Assembly: GCA_036898135.1 (NCBI GenBank)
Contig: CM072516.1
Coordinates: forward strand, 57,849,676-57,913,675
Length of the DNA: 64,000 bases
Source of the DNA: Oncomelania hupensis
Lineage: Eukaryota; Mollusca; Gastropoda; Littorinimorpha; Pomatiopsidae
Reading direction: 5' to 3'
Each line of letters opens with the position of its first letter. Within the stretch, counting starts at the first letter, position 1. The notes beneath the pieces are model-generated. The model saw only the letters and a list, made by a program, of their open reading frames with translations. It was not told where the DNA came from and made no database searches. Both the position numbers and the translations under genes were made by a program. Positions 1 through 12,173 of the stretch are shown here, in pieces.

Positions 1-60
1 GAAGAAGAAGAAGAAGAAGAAGAAAAAGAGGAAGAAGAAAAAGAGGAGGAGGAGGAGGAG
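1..60. repeat. GAA/GGA purine microsatellite at window edge
   Basis: A pure-purine run of GAA and GGA triplets opens the window and probably continues to the left. A purine-rich stretch follows to about position 90. It resembles the much longer tract at 899-1201. Confidence 0.85.
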
Positions 61-189
61 GATGTGGAGAAGCAGGAGGTGAAGAAGAAAATTTGTTTGT
101 GATTTTTTTTTATTATTGTGAAGAAAAAAGACGTTAATAAAACAACCAACTAACCAACCAACCAAGTTTCTCTGTTAGCTCTATTATTC

Positions 190-902
190 TTAGCCGTTTT
201 TATCAGTCTTTCATAGAAAGCTTGTTGTGTTTTTCATTTGTCTGCTGGTTTAACAGCCTTTCTGTACATGAAAAGATCAGTCTGCGCTCAATAGTAAATA
301 TATGTTCAAAAATAATTGGTGACAGGCAAAGAGACCTGAGTACTTTTTGTAATCAACAAACACTTAGGAGGGCTGTTTCGATTATTTCTATGCCACATCA
401 TGCGCTAGCTGAGGAATTTGTTTTGATGCAATCTGGGAGAAGGTTTAAGATGCCACAGTGCAAGACCAATCGGTATTTAAAATCGTTCGTGCCTCATGCA
501 ATACAGTTGATGAACAAGAGTAAGAACAATAAATGCATAAAAACTAAAAGTTAAACAATTAGCCTGATAATAACTAACCTTAGCTGCTTTTTCCTTTAAT
601 GAATCTTCTACCTTGTTATTTTTATGCCTGTGTCTGTGGTGAGTGTAGCTGGTGATGTATGCCTGTGTGGAGTAAATGTCTATGATCTGGATGTATGTGT
701 GTGCATGGGCAGTGTGTATGTGCGGATGCTGTCGGGGGGCTGCCGCTGTGTTTTGTGCAAGTTGTTATTGTTTGTAGACATCCTCATGTATATCAGATAT
801 TGTTGTGATTTTTTTTAATTAGAGAGCATTCATACCCCCATTGTAATTGCCAAATCTGGATAAATAAAGTTGTTTGAATTGAATTGAATTGAATTGAATT
901 GA
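190..902 (+). mobile_element. 3' end of a CR1/L2-like LINE (ORF C-terminus plus 3' UTR)
   Basis: The frame at 222-554 encodes 110 residues resembling the extreme C-terminus of CR1/L2-type LINE polyproteins: a stretch around SIVNICSKIIG, then LRRAVSI, then SGRRFKMP and a closing TNRYLKSFVP before an asparagine-rich end. No RT catalytic block is present, so this is a 5'-truncated or window-truncated copy. About 320 bp of 3' UTR follow, with AATAAAGTTG at about 864 and then a tail of GAATT pentamers at 877-902. Such short tandem 3' tails are typical of this LINE group. The clade comes from remembered sequence style and is tentative. Confidence 0.6.
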
Positions 903-1201
903 AGAAGAAGAAGAAGAAGAAGAAGAAGAAGAAGAAGAAGAAGAAGAAGAAGAAGAAGAAGAAGAAGAAGAAGAAGAAGGAGGAGGAGGAGGAGGAGGAG
1001 GAGGAGGAGGAGGAGGAGAAGAAGAAGAAGAAGAAGAAGAAGAAGAAGAAGAAGAAGAAGAAGAAGAAGAAGAAGAAGAAGAAGAAGATGATGAAGTAGA
1101 AGAAGAGGAGGAGGAGGAGGAAGAAGAAGAAGAAGAAGAAGAAGAAGAAGAAGAAGAAGAAGAAGAAGAAGAAGAAGAAGAAGAAGAAGAAGAAGAAGAA
1201 G
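899..1201. repeat. Long GAA/GGA purine tract
   Basis: About 300 bp of nearly uninterrupted GAA triplets, with an internal GGA block at about 979-1018 and a second mixed block at about 1087-1122. It directly extends the GAATT tail of the LINE to its left, so it probably grew from that 3' tail. The open frames across it (poly-Lys/Glu on plus, poly-Phe on minus) are composition artefacts. Confidence 0.95.
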
Positions 1202-1474
1202 CGAGTTAACATTTTGTTGCCTGTCACATAAATATTATGTTAATTTTAAATACATAGGCCTAGAGTCAGATTGTATAGACTCGCTCGCCTGCCTATCCTG
1301 TAAAACATTGTCATTACGTGTTTTCATTGGATAAACCATTAGTTTAAGCCAAAACAAAGAAGAGGAAGAAGAACAAGTACAAGAAGATTCTGATGATAAG
1401 GATGAAGTTGATGACGAGGAAGAAAAGAAAAAGAACAACAACAATAATAACAAACAAACAAACAAACAAAAGCC

Positions 1475-1624
<150 letters not shown>

Positions 1625-1638
1625 GCTAGCATCGTACA

Positions 1639-2240
1639 TTACATTAAATTAAATTATTATTGCTTTAGGTCCAGCGGACTCTTCCGAGCCAAATCAGTAC
1701 CGGACCACCCCTGATCCGCATAAAAGATCTGCTGAAACAACCCTAGTGGTAAAACTGAAAGCTCTCCACCAGCCAGTCACTTTACAATAAAGACATCCCA
1801 CGCAGTGGACGCTGAGGCTGTACTCTAATTTATCGAACCCCTGTTTACAAAAACAAAATAGAATACAAACATCATTATAAATTATGAACAAAACACATAC
1901 ATATAAAATGCCTACATTGCTAAATAATAACATCATAGGAAACCCTAGTGACCACCTGGCAGAAAGCGTCCAATATTCCCAAGCTGATCCAACAGACCCC
2001 ATACACAAATAAGGAGTCTTGTCCCGGAAGAGTTTTCAAGAAAAAAGGTAGATGACTGGTCTAGCGAAGAAGAAGATAGTATAGCAGATTGATAGAACAG
2101 AGCAGGAATGAGAAAGAGCAAATGAGAAAGACAGCGACAGTGGGAATTTAAAGCACAAAATTTCCAGAAAGTGGGGGGATAATATTTATACTGAAACCCC
2201 CGGCACCGCAACAGGGGGGGGTGGATAGCGGAGGGGGGGG
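1639..2240 (-). mobile_element. Retroposon family A, copy A1
   Basis: This is one of nine copies in the window. On the minus strand it starts with a GC-rich hairpin region near 2190-2240, carries a TATA-like motif just inside, and ends with an (AATGT)-type tail at 1639-1660. It is flanked by an imperfect 15-bp duplication, at 1624-1638 and 2241-2255 (12 of 15 bases equal). The right end is extended by extra G-rich sequence. A 104-codon frame is open on the minus strand at 1694-2008. Internal homology to the other copies is obvious by eye, for example the shared stretches around CCAGTCACTTTACAATAAAG and GACAGCGACAGTGGGAATTT. Confidence 0.85.
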
Positions 2241-2760
2241 AGCTAGCTCCGTACAGCAGCCATTTAGGGGAAAGGACTAAAACAAGCCAAGGGAGGCAAG
2301 TTGGTTCAAACATCAAGAAAGATAATTATCCTGCTCTCATAGGTGGACAAAAAGTGCGACATAATGGCTTTCAATTCCACATGTTTCTTCGTGAACTAAA
2401 AGAGCTCAAAAGCAGTACAATTGCTTTGTTAATGCCTGGTTCTCCTGACGCGTTCGGGTGGTTACCAAAGATCTCCTCAAAGTAGGTTTCGCCTTGAATG
2501 CATAGACTACACAGAGTGCAGTCTATATGTACTGCATGGGTAGTCACAAAGACACCCGTTGAGAAGTTCACATTAGGAAGAAGGCAGTGGCAAAATGAAA
2601 GTACTCCAGTTCCTAGGGCCGACCGAGAGAATGACTTTCAAATAATTGTAACATTTTTAATAAATTCTCTCAAAATGGCTAGCACCGTACAGCAACCATT
2701 GAGGAGCAAGGAATAAACCAAGCCAAGGGAGGCAAGTTGATTTAAACATCAAGATGAGAT
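2237..2760. repeat. Local direct repeat, about 80 bp, two copies 440 bp apart
   Basis: The stretch at 2241-2320 and the stretch at 2677-2755 are diverged copies in the same orientation, roughly 80 percent alike. Both contain GCTAGC, CCGTACAGC, then AAGCCAAGGGAGGCAAGTTG and AAACATCAAG. The 2677 copy is uninterrupted where copy A1 of the retroposon sits in the other one. Confidence 0.75.
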
Positions 2761-3712
2761 TGTTGCCCATCCTTTCAGCCCATCACCCTTCCCTTCAGCT
2801 GCCTCCATCTCTCCCTTCCCGCTCCCCTTCCCTTCCTCCCCACCCCCACTTCCAGAAAACTAGCCTATTTGAAAATAACACTATTTTTGCCAGCGAAATC
2901 CACTTTACAGAAAGTTATTAATTTTCTGGTTTCTTCAAAATCATCAAATTATAACATTTTACGAAGTGACGTTAAAGATCACGAGATAAGAAAAAACGAT
3001 GGACTGTGAAAAGGAGAAAAAGTATTGTGTTTTTGGTGTGGTTTGGTTTAATTTTCGTCAGGAAGACGTTTTTGCTTAAATAGATCATACTCGGAAATAC
3101 GAAAACAAACAACTTTGGCCGGCTTGCCCGCATGTTGCGCCATAGTTGTCTCACGTTGGGAAGGACATTCTTTGCAAACCAACACAGTTTCTTGTCTACA
3201 CTTTCTGCTGTGTCCTCCATCAAACTGAAAGGTTGATTTCAGTTGCAATCCTAACTAGCTTCGCTAGTTCGGCTTTGAACTTCCAGGCCATCCTCCTGCT
3301 CCCCCTCCGCCCCCCCTCCCCCCTCCTACCATTTCCCGAAGAAAATTTGGAGCTCGGGGCAACTTTCAAAGTGTTCTGAGACGTGACGTCCACCCGGATA
3401 ACTCTAGGTAACTAAAAACAAAACAAAAAGACAAGTTACCTCCCATTTCCGAATGAAGTTTCAATTCTTGTGGTCAATTTCATCTTTTTTTTTCTTTTTA
3501 AAAAAAAAACGGTTTTTCAGTTTAGAGCCAACCAAACAGTTTAGAACTAATAAACAAATAATTATTTTGATGAAAATGCCCATAACAGTCGTATGTTCTA
3601 TCATTTATTTTAGATTTCATTCTTGGGAGAAAATAAAAACAAGTTTGATTAGCTGGTTAAGAAAGAGGAAGATTAAGATAACGAACGTAAACTATTACAA
3701 AAGGCCACTTAC
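2760..3712. other. No gene recognised; SLC37 intron side
   Basis: The sequence has pyrimidine-rich stretches (2780-2850, 3300-3340) and scattered A/T runs. The short open frames show no family resemblance. On the minus strand this is intron downstream of the SLC37 exon; the next exons of that gene are not visible here. Confidence 0.5.
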
Positions 3713-5199
3713 CAAGTAGACAACTGGTCAGCCTCGGATTCTTTCCATCCGAAGGCAGCAGACAGATAGAAAGGCAGCCAGAAGAAGAACGCGTAGTTCA
3801 CCAGCTTCAAAAACGCGTAGGCTAACGAGTAAGGAATCACTCCGGGCAACAGGAGCGCGGTCATGAATCCAACAGCTCTCGGACGTTCATCATGGCGAGA
3901 TGATGCATGGTCTGAAAGCGTCTTGGAAGAACATTGAGGGTGGTACTCATCTTCCGAACGTTCACTGGAGACTTTCGTTCTGGAGGCAGAACTATTTAGG
4001 TTAGTTTCCTTTGAAGTCACGTTTATTTCACGCGTGTTGTTTTCTGACCGTTCTTCTGTTTTAGATTTGCTCGATTCTGAATAGTCACCACGTGCGTAGC
4101 CATTGCTTTTACTTTTACTGTTAGGAGAAAGATCTTTCAGTGAAATATACGATTCGCTCACCCCATAGTTCGTTGAGGATGGACATTCTGTCCTTTTTGT
4201 AAAGTTTGTCAGTTCAACTGTGATGGAGTCTGTAGTTTCGCCAAAATGTTTTGTTTCTATACTATGGCCATGTGAAAGTTGATTGCCAGTTAATTGTTTG
4301 GAAACGTCACCATTTGAATGAATGTGAATATTAAGGTCCAAAGTGACGGTAATCTCAGGCATGTGATTCTCGATATGCATGACATCGTTTACATCCCCGC
4401 TGTCCTCCTCCAACTCATCCGGGAGAGGCAGGCCCACCTCTAGGGGCGTGGGAACTAGACCGAAGAAGATGACGATGCCGAAAGCAAAAAGCACACATGA
4501 GGTCAGCAGGAAGGAGTACTCGTAGCCGTACTCATCCACGGACGACGCCAGAAGAGCTCCCATAATGTTGCCCACGGACTGACAGGAACTCCAAAGCCCC
4601 AGCACGAACCCACGACTGCCTTTGCCGAACCAGTTGCCCATCACCGCCACCACGCAGGGCCAGGCAGTGGACTGGAGAAACCCGTTGATTACCATGAGAA
4701 TGATGAAGGCTGGCTGGGAGTAGGTGGAGGTCCATGCTAGCACCGGCCCGAAAATGAAGCAGACGACGGCTGTGCTGATCATGCCGAAGGTCAGCACGAG
4801 ACGCAGGTCGTGCCTGTCTGCGATGAAGCCGCTGACGTACAGCCCGGTGGCGTAGGCGAAGAGGAAGGAGGCATCCACGGCTCCAAAGAACTTTTCGACT
4901 TCCTTGTCGTTAGCGAAGAAGCTGCTGCTGCTGCTTCCTCTGTTGGACCCTTCGCCGCCCGGTCGATTCCACGTGGATTCCGGAGTGCACACCGAGTAAT
5001 AATATCCTCTAGTTTCTGTGAAGTTGGCATCGACTCCATTCGTGCATGGCGTCCACTCTTGGCTCATGGTGCTTTTGACGTTACTCATGGTCTTGCGGAT
5101 GGCATGGACCAAAGCGTAACAGACGAACGTCAACACGAAAACGGCCGGGTGGTGAATTGTCCATTTTGTTTTCGTTTTCTGTATAGTTTCCTTCGCCAT
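3713..5199 (-). CDS. SLC37-family phosphosugar transporter, first coding exon (partial gene)
   Basis: SLC37 proteins are multipass major-facilitator transporters; A1/A2 and A4 exchange glucose-6-phosphate for phosphate in the ER membrane. The exon starts at an ATG in a good context (AAGATGG) and runs 495 codons to a donor (GTAAGT at 3707-3712). Visible blocks are a basic N-terminus with TM1 at about 17-37 and VHAIRK just after it; TM2-TM6 between about 107 and 250, with the family stretch MGNWFGKGSRGFVLG at 187-201; and TM7-8 at about 443-484 with KLVNYAFFFWLP. Between TM6 and TM7 lies a hydrophilic Ser/Thr/Glu-rich loop of about 190 residues (251-441), much longer than I recall for vertebrate members. 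The last third of the protein is missing; later exons must lie left of the window or were not recognised. A single exon holding about two thirds of the protein is unusual. Subfamily (A1/A2-like) is a guess. Confidence 0.88.
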
Positions 5200-5725
5200 C
5201 TTGTTCTTTTATCTCGGGCATGCAAAGCTTAAAAAGCAGATGTATCACTGGTAGAAGACCTAGGAATTCACACCTGGAAAATCACCTTTTCACGTGAGAA
5301 CGAAACCGTGATTCTAAAACTCTGGGAGGATCGCATCTAATAAACAGTGTCCAAGATGCTTTCATTAGACATCTTTTTGACACAAACGTTTGTTTCCTTA
5401 TTTAAATTAAATTATGTACTTCCATTAAAATAACAGCACAAGAAGTGCACATTCACTGCCAAATTAGCTAACACGGAACGCGGTTCGCTTTCTTTTTGTA
5501 AAGCTGTTAACACTAGTTTAAATCACGAAGCCGGATTTGATATTCAGAGAAAACAAATAATGTAGCCTTCTAGTTGAAACAGCCGATAAGCTTAAACCTT
5601 TTTCAAGTTTAACACTCGGAGATGTATCGATCCAAATATAAGTTCGCACCACAACTAAGCACCGGCTTTAATGGTTTTACACGCGGGGACAAAGGACACT
5701 GAACTGTTGCGTTCGCGCTTGCAGC
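5200..5725. other. Upstream region of the SLC37 gene, no gene seen
   Basis: This is 5' of the SLC37 start on the minus strand and should hold its 5' UTR and promoter or a 5' intron. I see no clear TATA box or CpG-rich core. Nothing coding was recognised. Confidence 0.4.
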
Positions 5726-5778
5726 TCACACGCACACACACGCACACACACACACACACACACGCTCAAACGCGCGCA

Positions 5779-5817
<39 letters not shown>

Positions 5818-5825
5818 ACACACAC
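5726..5825. repeat. (CA)n microsatellite
   Basis: About 100 bp of CA dinucleotides, interrupted near 5763-5778 by GCTCAAACGCGCG. Confidence 0.95.
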
Positions 5826-6141
5826 AGAGCGTAACAGCCCCTTGACGCCTTGAGATAATGCGTCCCACTTTTAAACAAAGTACGTTTTAATACAATTGAA
5901 CTTGGCACAGTGACCTTGACCTTTTGTTTTTCGTTCTAGGCGTTTGAATTATATATTTACTTACTTTATTTACTTAATTTATTATATTTCTTATTGCTGA
6001 TTTAGGACAACTGAACTCTCTCACCCTCACCTCCGTTTCCTTCCCCCACTCCCAATTTAAAAACAAAATAATCGTGTTATTGAAAAAATAAAAAAATAAA
6101 ATACGTTGTTTGGCCCAATGAAAGATTTGATAAGAAACTGG

Positions 6142-6303
6142 ACTCCTTACTTAGAATATTATTCTTAGCTGAAGGTGCTGATTGGGCCCCTTACTTAGAA
6201 TGTTATTCTTAGTTGAAGGTGCCGACTGGGCCCCTTACTTAGAATATTATTCTTAGTTCAAGGTGCTGACTGGGCCCCTTACTTAAAATGTTATTCTTAG
6301 TAT
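6142..6303. repeat. Tandem repeat, 44-bp unit, about 3.7 copies
   Basis: Successive units begin GGGCCCCTTACTTAGAAT and continue ATTATTCTTAG then TGAAGGTGCTGACT. The units differ by a few substitutions; the last breaks off after TTATTCTTAG. The function is unknown. Confidence 0.85.
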
Positions 6304-6419
6304 AGCTTATTGGAGCAAAATTAATTCTTCTATCACTTTATTATTTCTGTGGACTGTATGAACGTGTGTCGATTTTGAAAAGCAGAATTTGTTTTTAAAT
6401 TTATAATTTATTGGTGTAA

Positions 6420-6475
6420 GCGTTCTAAAACTTCTTATATAGCGCTGTTCCAGCTCAAGGCGCTGACTGATACAT
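6420..6475. repeat. Short copy of the TATAGCGCT dispersed repeat
   Basis: TTATATAGCGCTGTTCC then CTCAAGGCGCTGACTGATA matches the start of the longer copy at 20895-21180. AGCGCT is self-complementary. Confidence 0.5.
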
Positions 6476-6762
6476 ACAGGTTCTATCTAACTCGATCATT
6501 GTCTTTCCTGGATCTCTACAAACGCTGACGAAGGAGACTGGGGGCGGGGGAGATGGGGGGAAGACAGGGGGAAGCAAACAGCTAATATGAACAACCGAGA
6601 AGACTGCCAGCTTCTTGTAAAAGGTATCGCACTATTCACACATTCTTGCAGAACCATTCTCGTAGGAAAGGTTAGGGTTTCGGAACACTGGATGATCATG
6701 TAGAAAAGCAACTAATAATTCAGCGTTCCCAATGAACATTTCCCGTCAAAGTTAACAGTATC

Positions 6763-7290
6763 CTATCCTATCCTATCCTATCCTATCCTATACTGTCCTA
6801 TCCTATTCTGTAACTCGAAGGTCTTGGGGCACCATAGATGATCGTTTAACCCTCGTACTCCATCTTTCTCTGTCCTCAGCAACCCTCATGGCTTCGTTCA
6901 GTGTCAAACCAGTCCATTCTCCAATGTTGTCCTCTCACCTCTTTTTTTTCTCCCTCTTTTGCCTCCTTGCACCGTGCCTTGCAGGATGGTCTTTGCAAGG
7001 CCTGATGCTCTGGTGACGTGGCCATACCATCGGAGTTTCCGTTTCTTCACCACTGTGAGCATGTCATCGTGTTGTCCAATGGCTTGTGTGATGGTCGGTC
7101 GGACTTCGTCGTTGGTGATTTGCTGGATATAGGAAATGCCCAGAAGTCTTCTGTAGCACCTCATCTCCATGCTTTATACTCTTCGTTGCAGGTCTGCTGT
7201 GAGGGTCCGTGTTTCGCAAGCATACAGGAAGATGGAAATGACAAGGGAGCGCAGCAGCTTCACACCGCCTTTTATACTTTGAAGGTAAAA
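6763..7290 (-). mobile_element. RTE-like LINE fragment R1 (RT C-terminus and 3' tail)
   Basis: Read on the minus strand, the fragment covers the end of the RT ORF: SKYKRRCEAAALPCHF, MEMRCYRRLLGISY, then KKRKLRWYGHVTRASGLAKT and a basic stretch before ENGLV. It is split over two frames, so it is dead. It ends in a run of GGATA pentamers (plus-strand CCTAT at 6763-6800), the tail shared by the other copies of this family in the window. Confidence 0.85.
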
Positions 7291-7355
7291 TGACATATTT
7301 CTGGAATATTATTTTCCACTCCATAAAGTAAGAAGACCACTGTTTGTTGAAAGCA

Positions 7356-7357
<2 letters not shown>

Positions 7358-7392
<35 letters not shown>

Positions 7393-7438
7393 TGGGTGTG
7401 TGTGTGTGCGTGTGTGTGTGTGCGTGTGTGTGTGTGTG
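7358..7438. repeat. (TG)n microsatellite
   Basis: TG dinucleotides with a few GGG and GC interruptions, lying between two RTE-like fragments. Confidence 0.95.
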
Positions 7439-7470
7439 ATAGAATTATTATCTTTTCTTGGTCTGTGCTG

Positions 7471-7935
7471 ACCTATCCTATCCTATCCTATCCCGTAACT
7501 CGAAGGTCGTTGGGGCACCACAGATAATCGTTTAACCAGCGTACTCTATCTTTCTCTTTCCTCAGCAACCCTCATGGCTTCGCTCAGTGTCAAGCCAGTC
7601 CATTCTCGAATGTTGTCCTCCCACCTCTGTTTCTTTCTCCCTCTTCTTCTGCCTCTTGAAATATTTTTTGCCACCTCCGGGTCTTGCAGTTTGTCCAGGT
7701 CGAATTTCAGTCTAGTGCACTTTTCTGTGTTTACTCTCTTCAAGTGGAGCCGGAAGGACATCATCACGGTGTCTGCTCCTGGAAAAGTGCGTGTCCTGCC
7801 AATGTTGATGCTTGATCTGAAACGTGTCTTGGCCATGATGTAGTCGATCTGGTTGTGATGCTCCCCGACGGGACTGTGCAATGTCCATCGTCTGGATTTT
7901 GTGTGGAGACCAAGCGTATTACACCTCTGTCCTGT
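7471..7935 (-). mobile_element. RTE-like LINE fragment R2, endonuclease joined to RT C-terminus
   Basis: On the minus strand the frame ending at 7546 begins with endonuclease C-terminal sequence (HHNQIDYIMAKTRFRSS, then RTFPGADTVMM) and passes at about 7670 straight into the RT tail (RGRRRGRKKQRWEDNIREWTG). The whole RT domain is missing but the frame stays open for 111 codons. Sequence upstream of the ATG to about 7935 still reads as endonuclease (LHTKSRRWTLHSP). The GGATA-type tail is at 7471-7496. A retrotransposed deleted RNA or a later genomic deletion could produce this. Confidence 0.8.
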
Positions 7936-9339
7936 TGGACAACGAAATACCGGATACTATGCTGACCAAAAAGCTAATAACACTTGTCAGATTACATACT
8001 AGATTTGTAGGATGGAATCAGGTTATGACGAACTTTGGTTGATGCAGTTGTTTGGTGGAATGGTACCCGTACTTTGCCATTTTTCTGACACCAACAGCGC
8101 TCCGGAAGCATGGAGTGGGTCTGACTGAAACATGTTCATAGTAATATCTTCATGTGCAGTGTGTTCTTTTAAATGTTTAAAAAAAAATTTTTTTTCATTG
8201 ATTTTTTTTTCGGGTGGGTTGGTTTGGGAGAGAGGGAGTGCGGGGAGGGGGAGGGGGGAGTTTTGGGGGTTCCTAATATCACTTTGGTGAAGACATTACA
8301 TTTTGAAGGAATGAAACGTGTGGATTCCGAACTTGGCTAATCACGTGGATGGCAACACTGAACACTAATGGTACTGACATAATACCAGATAGGAATCCTG
8401 AAAAGTGTACGGTCAATTAAGATAAAAATAAGCCCCTAATTACGTCTTCTTGTGGTGCCTTATCATGTGAATTTAAAGGGTCACAATTCGAAGTCATCGT
8501 TTATTTTTGGGGCGAAAACGAGTTCACCCTCAAATTTGCATTGATATTACATAAAACAATGATAAAGTAGCCTTTAGTTGCTCAAACCAAACACTTAAGT
8601 TTGAGTTTTTTTCGACAGGGATTGATTTCTCCTGTTTAACGGTACACCAATACGCTCTACGATCTAAGAGATGATTTTTTTGTTGTGGCAGGAGGGGGGG
8701 GGTAGAGGGGTGGTGGGGCGTTAGCTAGCGATTGCTACCAATAGGTACAAAAAAGTACGGATTTTATTGATTTAACAGACAACTATACTTACGAAAAAAA
8801 ATAGTTTTATTGTAATACACTAATTTGTTTTCTCAGTGGGGCAACATTCACTGTGAATGTTAAACGGATGTGTCGAAAGAGCGTGGCCAAAGCGGGACCC
8901 TTTAAGATGGCTGCGATTGCAGCAGATGTGAACAAAACATTGGAGCTTAGCGTCCACACCCGCCGTTGGCGATATGGCAGACGGGCGTAACTATCTCAGG
9001 GAAGTAGGGGTCATGACCTAAATGAACACTGAACCACCAGAACAATCATAGGGCTAAGGCGAGCAGTGAATTCGACAGCTGTTTATTTTCTAGGAAATAG
9101 GTATCGTGCGAGTTAGTGTTTTAATTTATGTAATTTGTTTCGGGAAGGAAAACAAGTGTTGCTAGTAAAATTGGAATGCATTTATACCATTAGGAAAGGG
9201 CTTGGGCTAATAATATCAACAAAATTGGTCGGACGTTATTATTTATCGTATTCAATGTTAAAGTAGGAATGCTAATAATGTTATTGTTGTTATTTCCAAA
9301 ACAAACCAAAAAAATTGAATTATAATAGTTATTAATTTT
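7936..9339. other. 1.4 kb with no gene recognised
   Basis: Mixed sequence with T-, A- and G-runs (8170-8260, 8685-8720). A motif AAGATGGCTGCGATTGC sits at 8905-8921 and resembles a YY1 site or a start-codon context, but the frame there closes after 27 codons. No domain, RNA gene or repeat family was identified. Confidence 0.4.
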
Positions 9340-9500
9340 TTAAAAAAAATTCTTCACACCCCAAAAAGGCGCAAGCACTATTCGGATTAAATCTTGAATC
9401 TTGACAAATGGACACTTCTAATCTTGCCCAACCACGGAGACTCGACCTGGGTCATTGAGGCAAACGCTCTTACCACTGAACTACGGCGGTGGGTCTTGAA
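9340..9500 (-). mobile_element. tRNA-derived SINE
   Basis: On the minus strand the head reads CCGTAGTTCAGTGGTAAGAG (A-box-like, near 9486-9467) followed by CAGGTCGAGTCTC (B-box-like, near 9445). A short unrelated body then ends at an A/T-rich tail at about 9340-9352. The spacing of the two Pol III boxes fits a tRNA ancestor. No clover-leaf was completed, so it is not a functional tRNA. Confidence 0.65.
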
Positions 9501-10469
9501 CGCAAGATAGTGCACTAAGTTGGTGCGCACTTTTATTTTGCCGCATTCAGCCGTCGTTATACATAATTATGCAACCTGCTTTAAAGCAACAGCCGTCACC
9601 GAGAAACTTATTTTCCATTATCTCTTTGCACAGCAACCCCGTTTTTGTTGAGAAACCCATTTAATTTACTCACGCTCATTTATCAAACTAACGCTGTTAA
9701 TCTCTCAAATACAAATCTGTGGACTCCCCCCTGTAGGGATAAAGATTAAAGAATGAGGACAACTGGAGTTGCTGGGATTTTTTTTAAATTTTTATCTCAA
9801 TTCCTCGCGGTGGATGACTACAAGGACTGCAAACGTCAAATTCTGGATTTAGTAGGCCTGCAAAGTGGGAAGCAGGTCCAAGTTTCAATTATACGGATTC
9901 ATTTTGGCCTGCAAACCGGGAGCATGTCTTTGTTCCCAAAAGCTCAATGTTCCCAAAGCTTCAACCTCCCACGGCCGCATGTTTGCTGCCATAGCTCTAT
10001 GTGTGAACCTAGAGCGATGGTGGGACACAGACCTGTTGGAATATGCAGCCGTGTATTCATAGCGCTGTGGGATCATAGACTAGAGCTGTGCGAATATCAT
10101 GTTCTAGGAACACAGGGATAGGTAGGTATTAAAACGCATTGAGAAAGCAGCACGAAAGACGGAAGAGTCAAAAACTAGAGCGCCAAGGAAAAAGATAAAG
10201 ACGTAGGTGAAATCAGTTTTACTTCTTCAATTAACAATCTACTAGTGTAGCGAGTGCAGTACACGTACCAAACGCGTGTTAATTTTAGGTACTGATTACT
10301 ATCAGTATGTTGGGTGTGTGTGTGTGGTTTTTTTTCACCGGGAGACACAAAGTTTGTGTTTTGAAAACACCCAAAAAGGAGTCCCTTGAAAATAATGTTC
10401 ATGCGGAAAAAGTACGCTCAAACTGACTAACTGATAGATAACACAAATGGGAAGGAACTTGAGATAGAG
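9501..10469. other. Non-coding stretch, no feature recognised
   Basis: The 122-codon open frame at 9753-10121 has no family resemblance and overlaps other open frames of similar length. I see no conserved repeat here. Confidence 0.35.
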
Positions 10470-11111
<642 letters not shown>

Positions 11112-11113
<2 letters not shown>

Positions 11114-12173
11114 TGAAGATATTTGCGAACATTTGAACTTAAGTAGGCAACGGTTTTAAAAAAATTGGACAATAACATCTGCCACTTTGCAAAGTTTGAA
11201 GCAAAATTGAGGCAGCATTTGGAAAGATCCGAGCCACAAAATTACCTAAAATTATAGATAGAAATGACTAATAAGATCAGTGAGTCAGGGAGTCTCTTTA
11301 CCAGATCCAATTTCCGCACCGATAACTCGCGAACTGTTCATCCGACCATGATGCTAGATCTATTTGGTAAGTGCACACATCTCCTTAGTTGCCAATTACC
11401 TGTAAAACGATGGGTTCCAATTCCAAAAACCGTTCGTCTGCAACGGGTTCAAGTCCGAGATAGTAAAGAACCCCGTTGTACAAAATAGGTGTGTTACAAA
11501 CGTAGCCTAGATAGAGACGATAGGCCATGTGTTCGAACCAAGACCAGAGGTCTGAGATATGAGTAGATTAGATTATTCACTTTTGAGCTTTTTTGCTTAC
11601 TATGCTTGTTTAATGTATGATGTTTTAAACCATTCAAATTATGTTGCTGTTGAGTTTGTTTGTTTGTTTGTTTAATAACTGCAATAGGTTCCAAGTAATT
11701 AACAAAGTTAACGTTTTCCTACACGGACGGACAAGACAAACGAACAAACTTATTTCACGTTCGTTTGTTTAAAAAAAAAAAAGAAATTCTTTTTAGAATT
11801 AATTTGGACTCATCGCGCCGATTTGCACAATACCTGGAAATGTTTTACTTTGGAGGGGAGAGGGTTGTTGGGGAGAGGTGGTTGTGGTGGTGGTGGTGTT
11901 TGAACACATAGACACATTTCAGCGTGGACACAAGACACATTTCAGCGTGAACACATAGACACATTGCAGCGTGGACACGTAGACACATTGCAGCGTATAT
12001 TCATTCTTCCAACCTCGCTCCTTTCACTCACCCCAACCCCTGTCCTCCCCACTTTCTCTCTGTACCCGCAAATCTCGGGTGGTCTCCTTGAGATTTTAAC
12101 AAAGAAGGTTAGCTGCACGCGCGCACTCACACACACACACACACACACACACAACAACTAACAACTGATAATA
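11112..12173. other. Non-coding stretch with short repeats
   Basis: No gene was recognised. A 22-24-bp unit (CACATTTCAGCGTGAACACAT and variants) repeats about four times at 11909-11996, and a (CA)n tract lies at 12128-12152. Confidence 0.5.

Noticed and set aside
793..1227. 144-residue minus-strand frame of nearly pure Phe/Leu/Ser, and the plus-strand poly-Lys/Glu frame
   Set aside because: Translation of the GAA/GGA microsatellite; no coding meaning.
4810..5232. 140-codon plus-strand frame
   Set aside because: Antisense shadow of the SLC37 exon, which has clear transporter motifs on the other strand.
8905..8995. Possible first exon starting MAAIAADVNK with a YY1-like context
   Set aside because: It closes after 27 codons, has no obvious donor and no downstream exon that I can recognise.
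9753..10121. 122-codon plus-strand frame
   Set aside because: Three overlapping frames of similar quality on both strands and no family resemblance.
11425..11470. B-box-like GGGTTCAAGTCC near 11446
   Set aside because: No A box at a suitable distance and no tRNA fold; likely chance or a very worn SINE.
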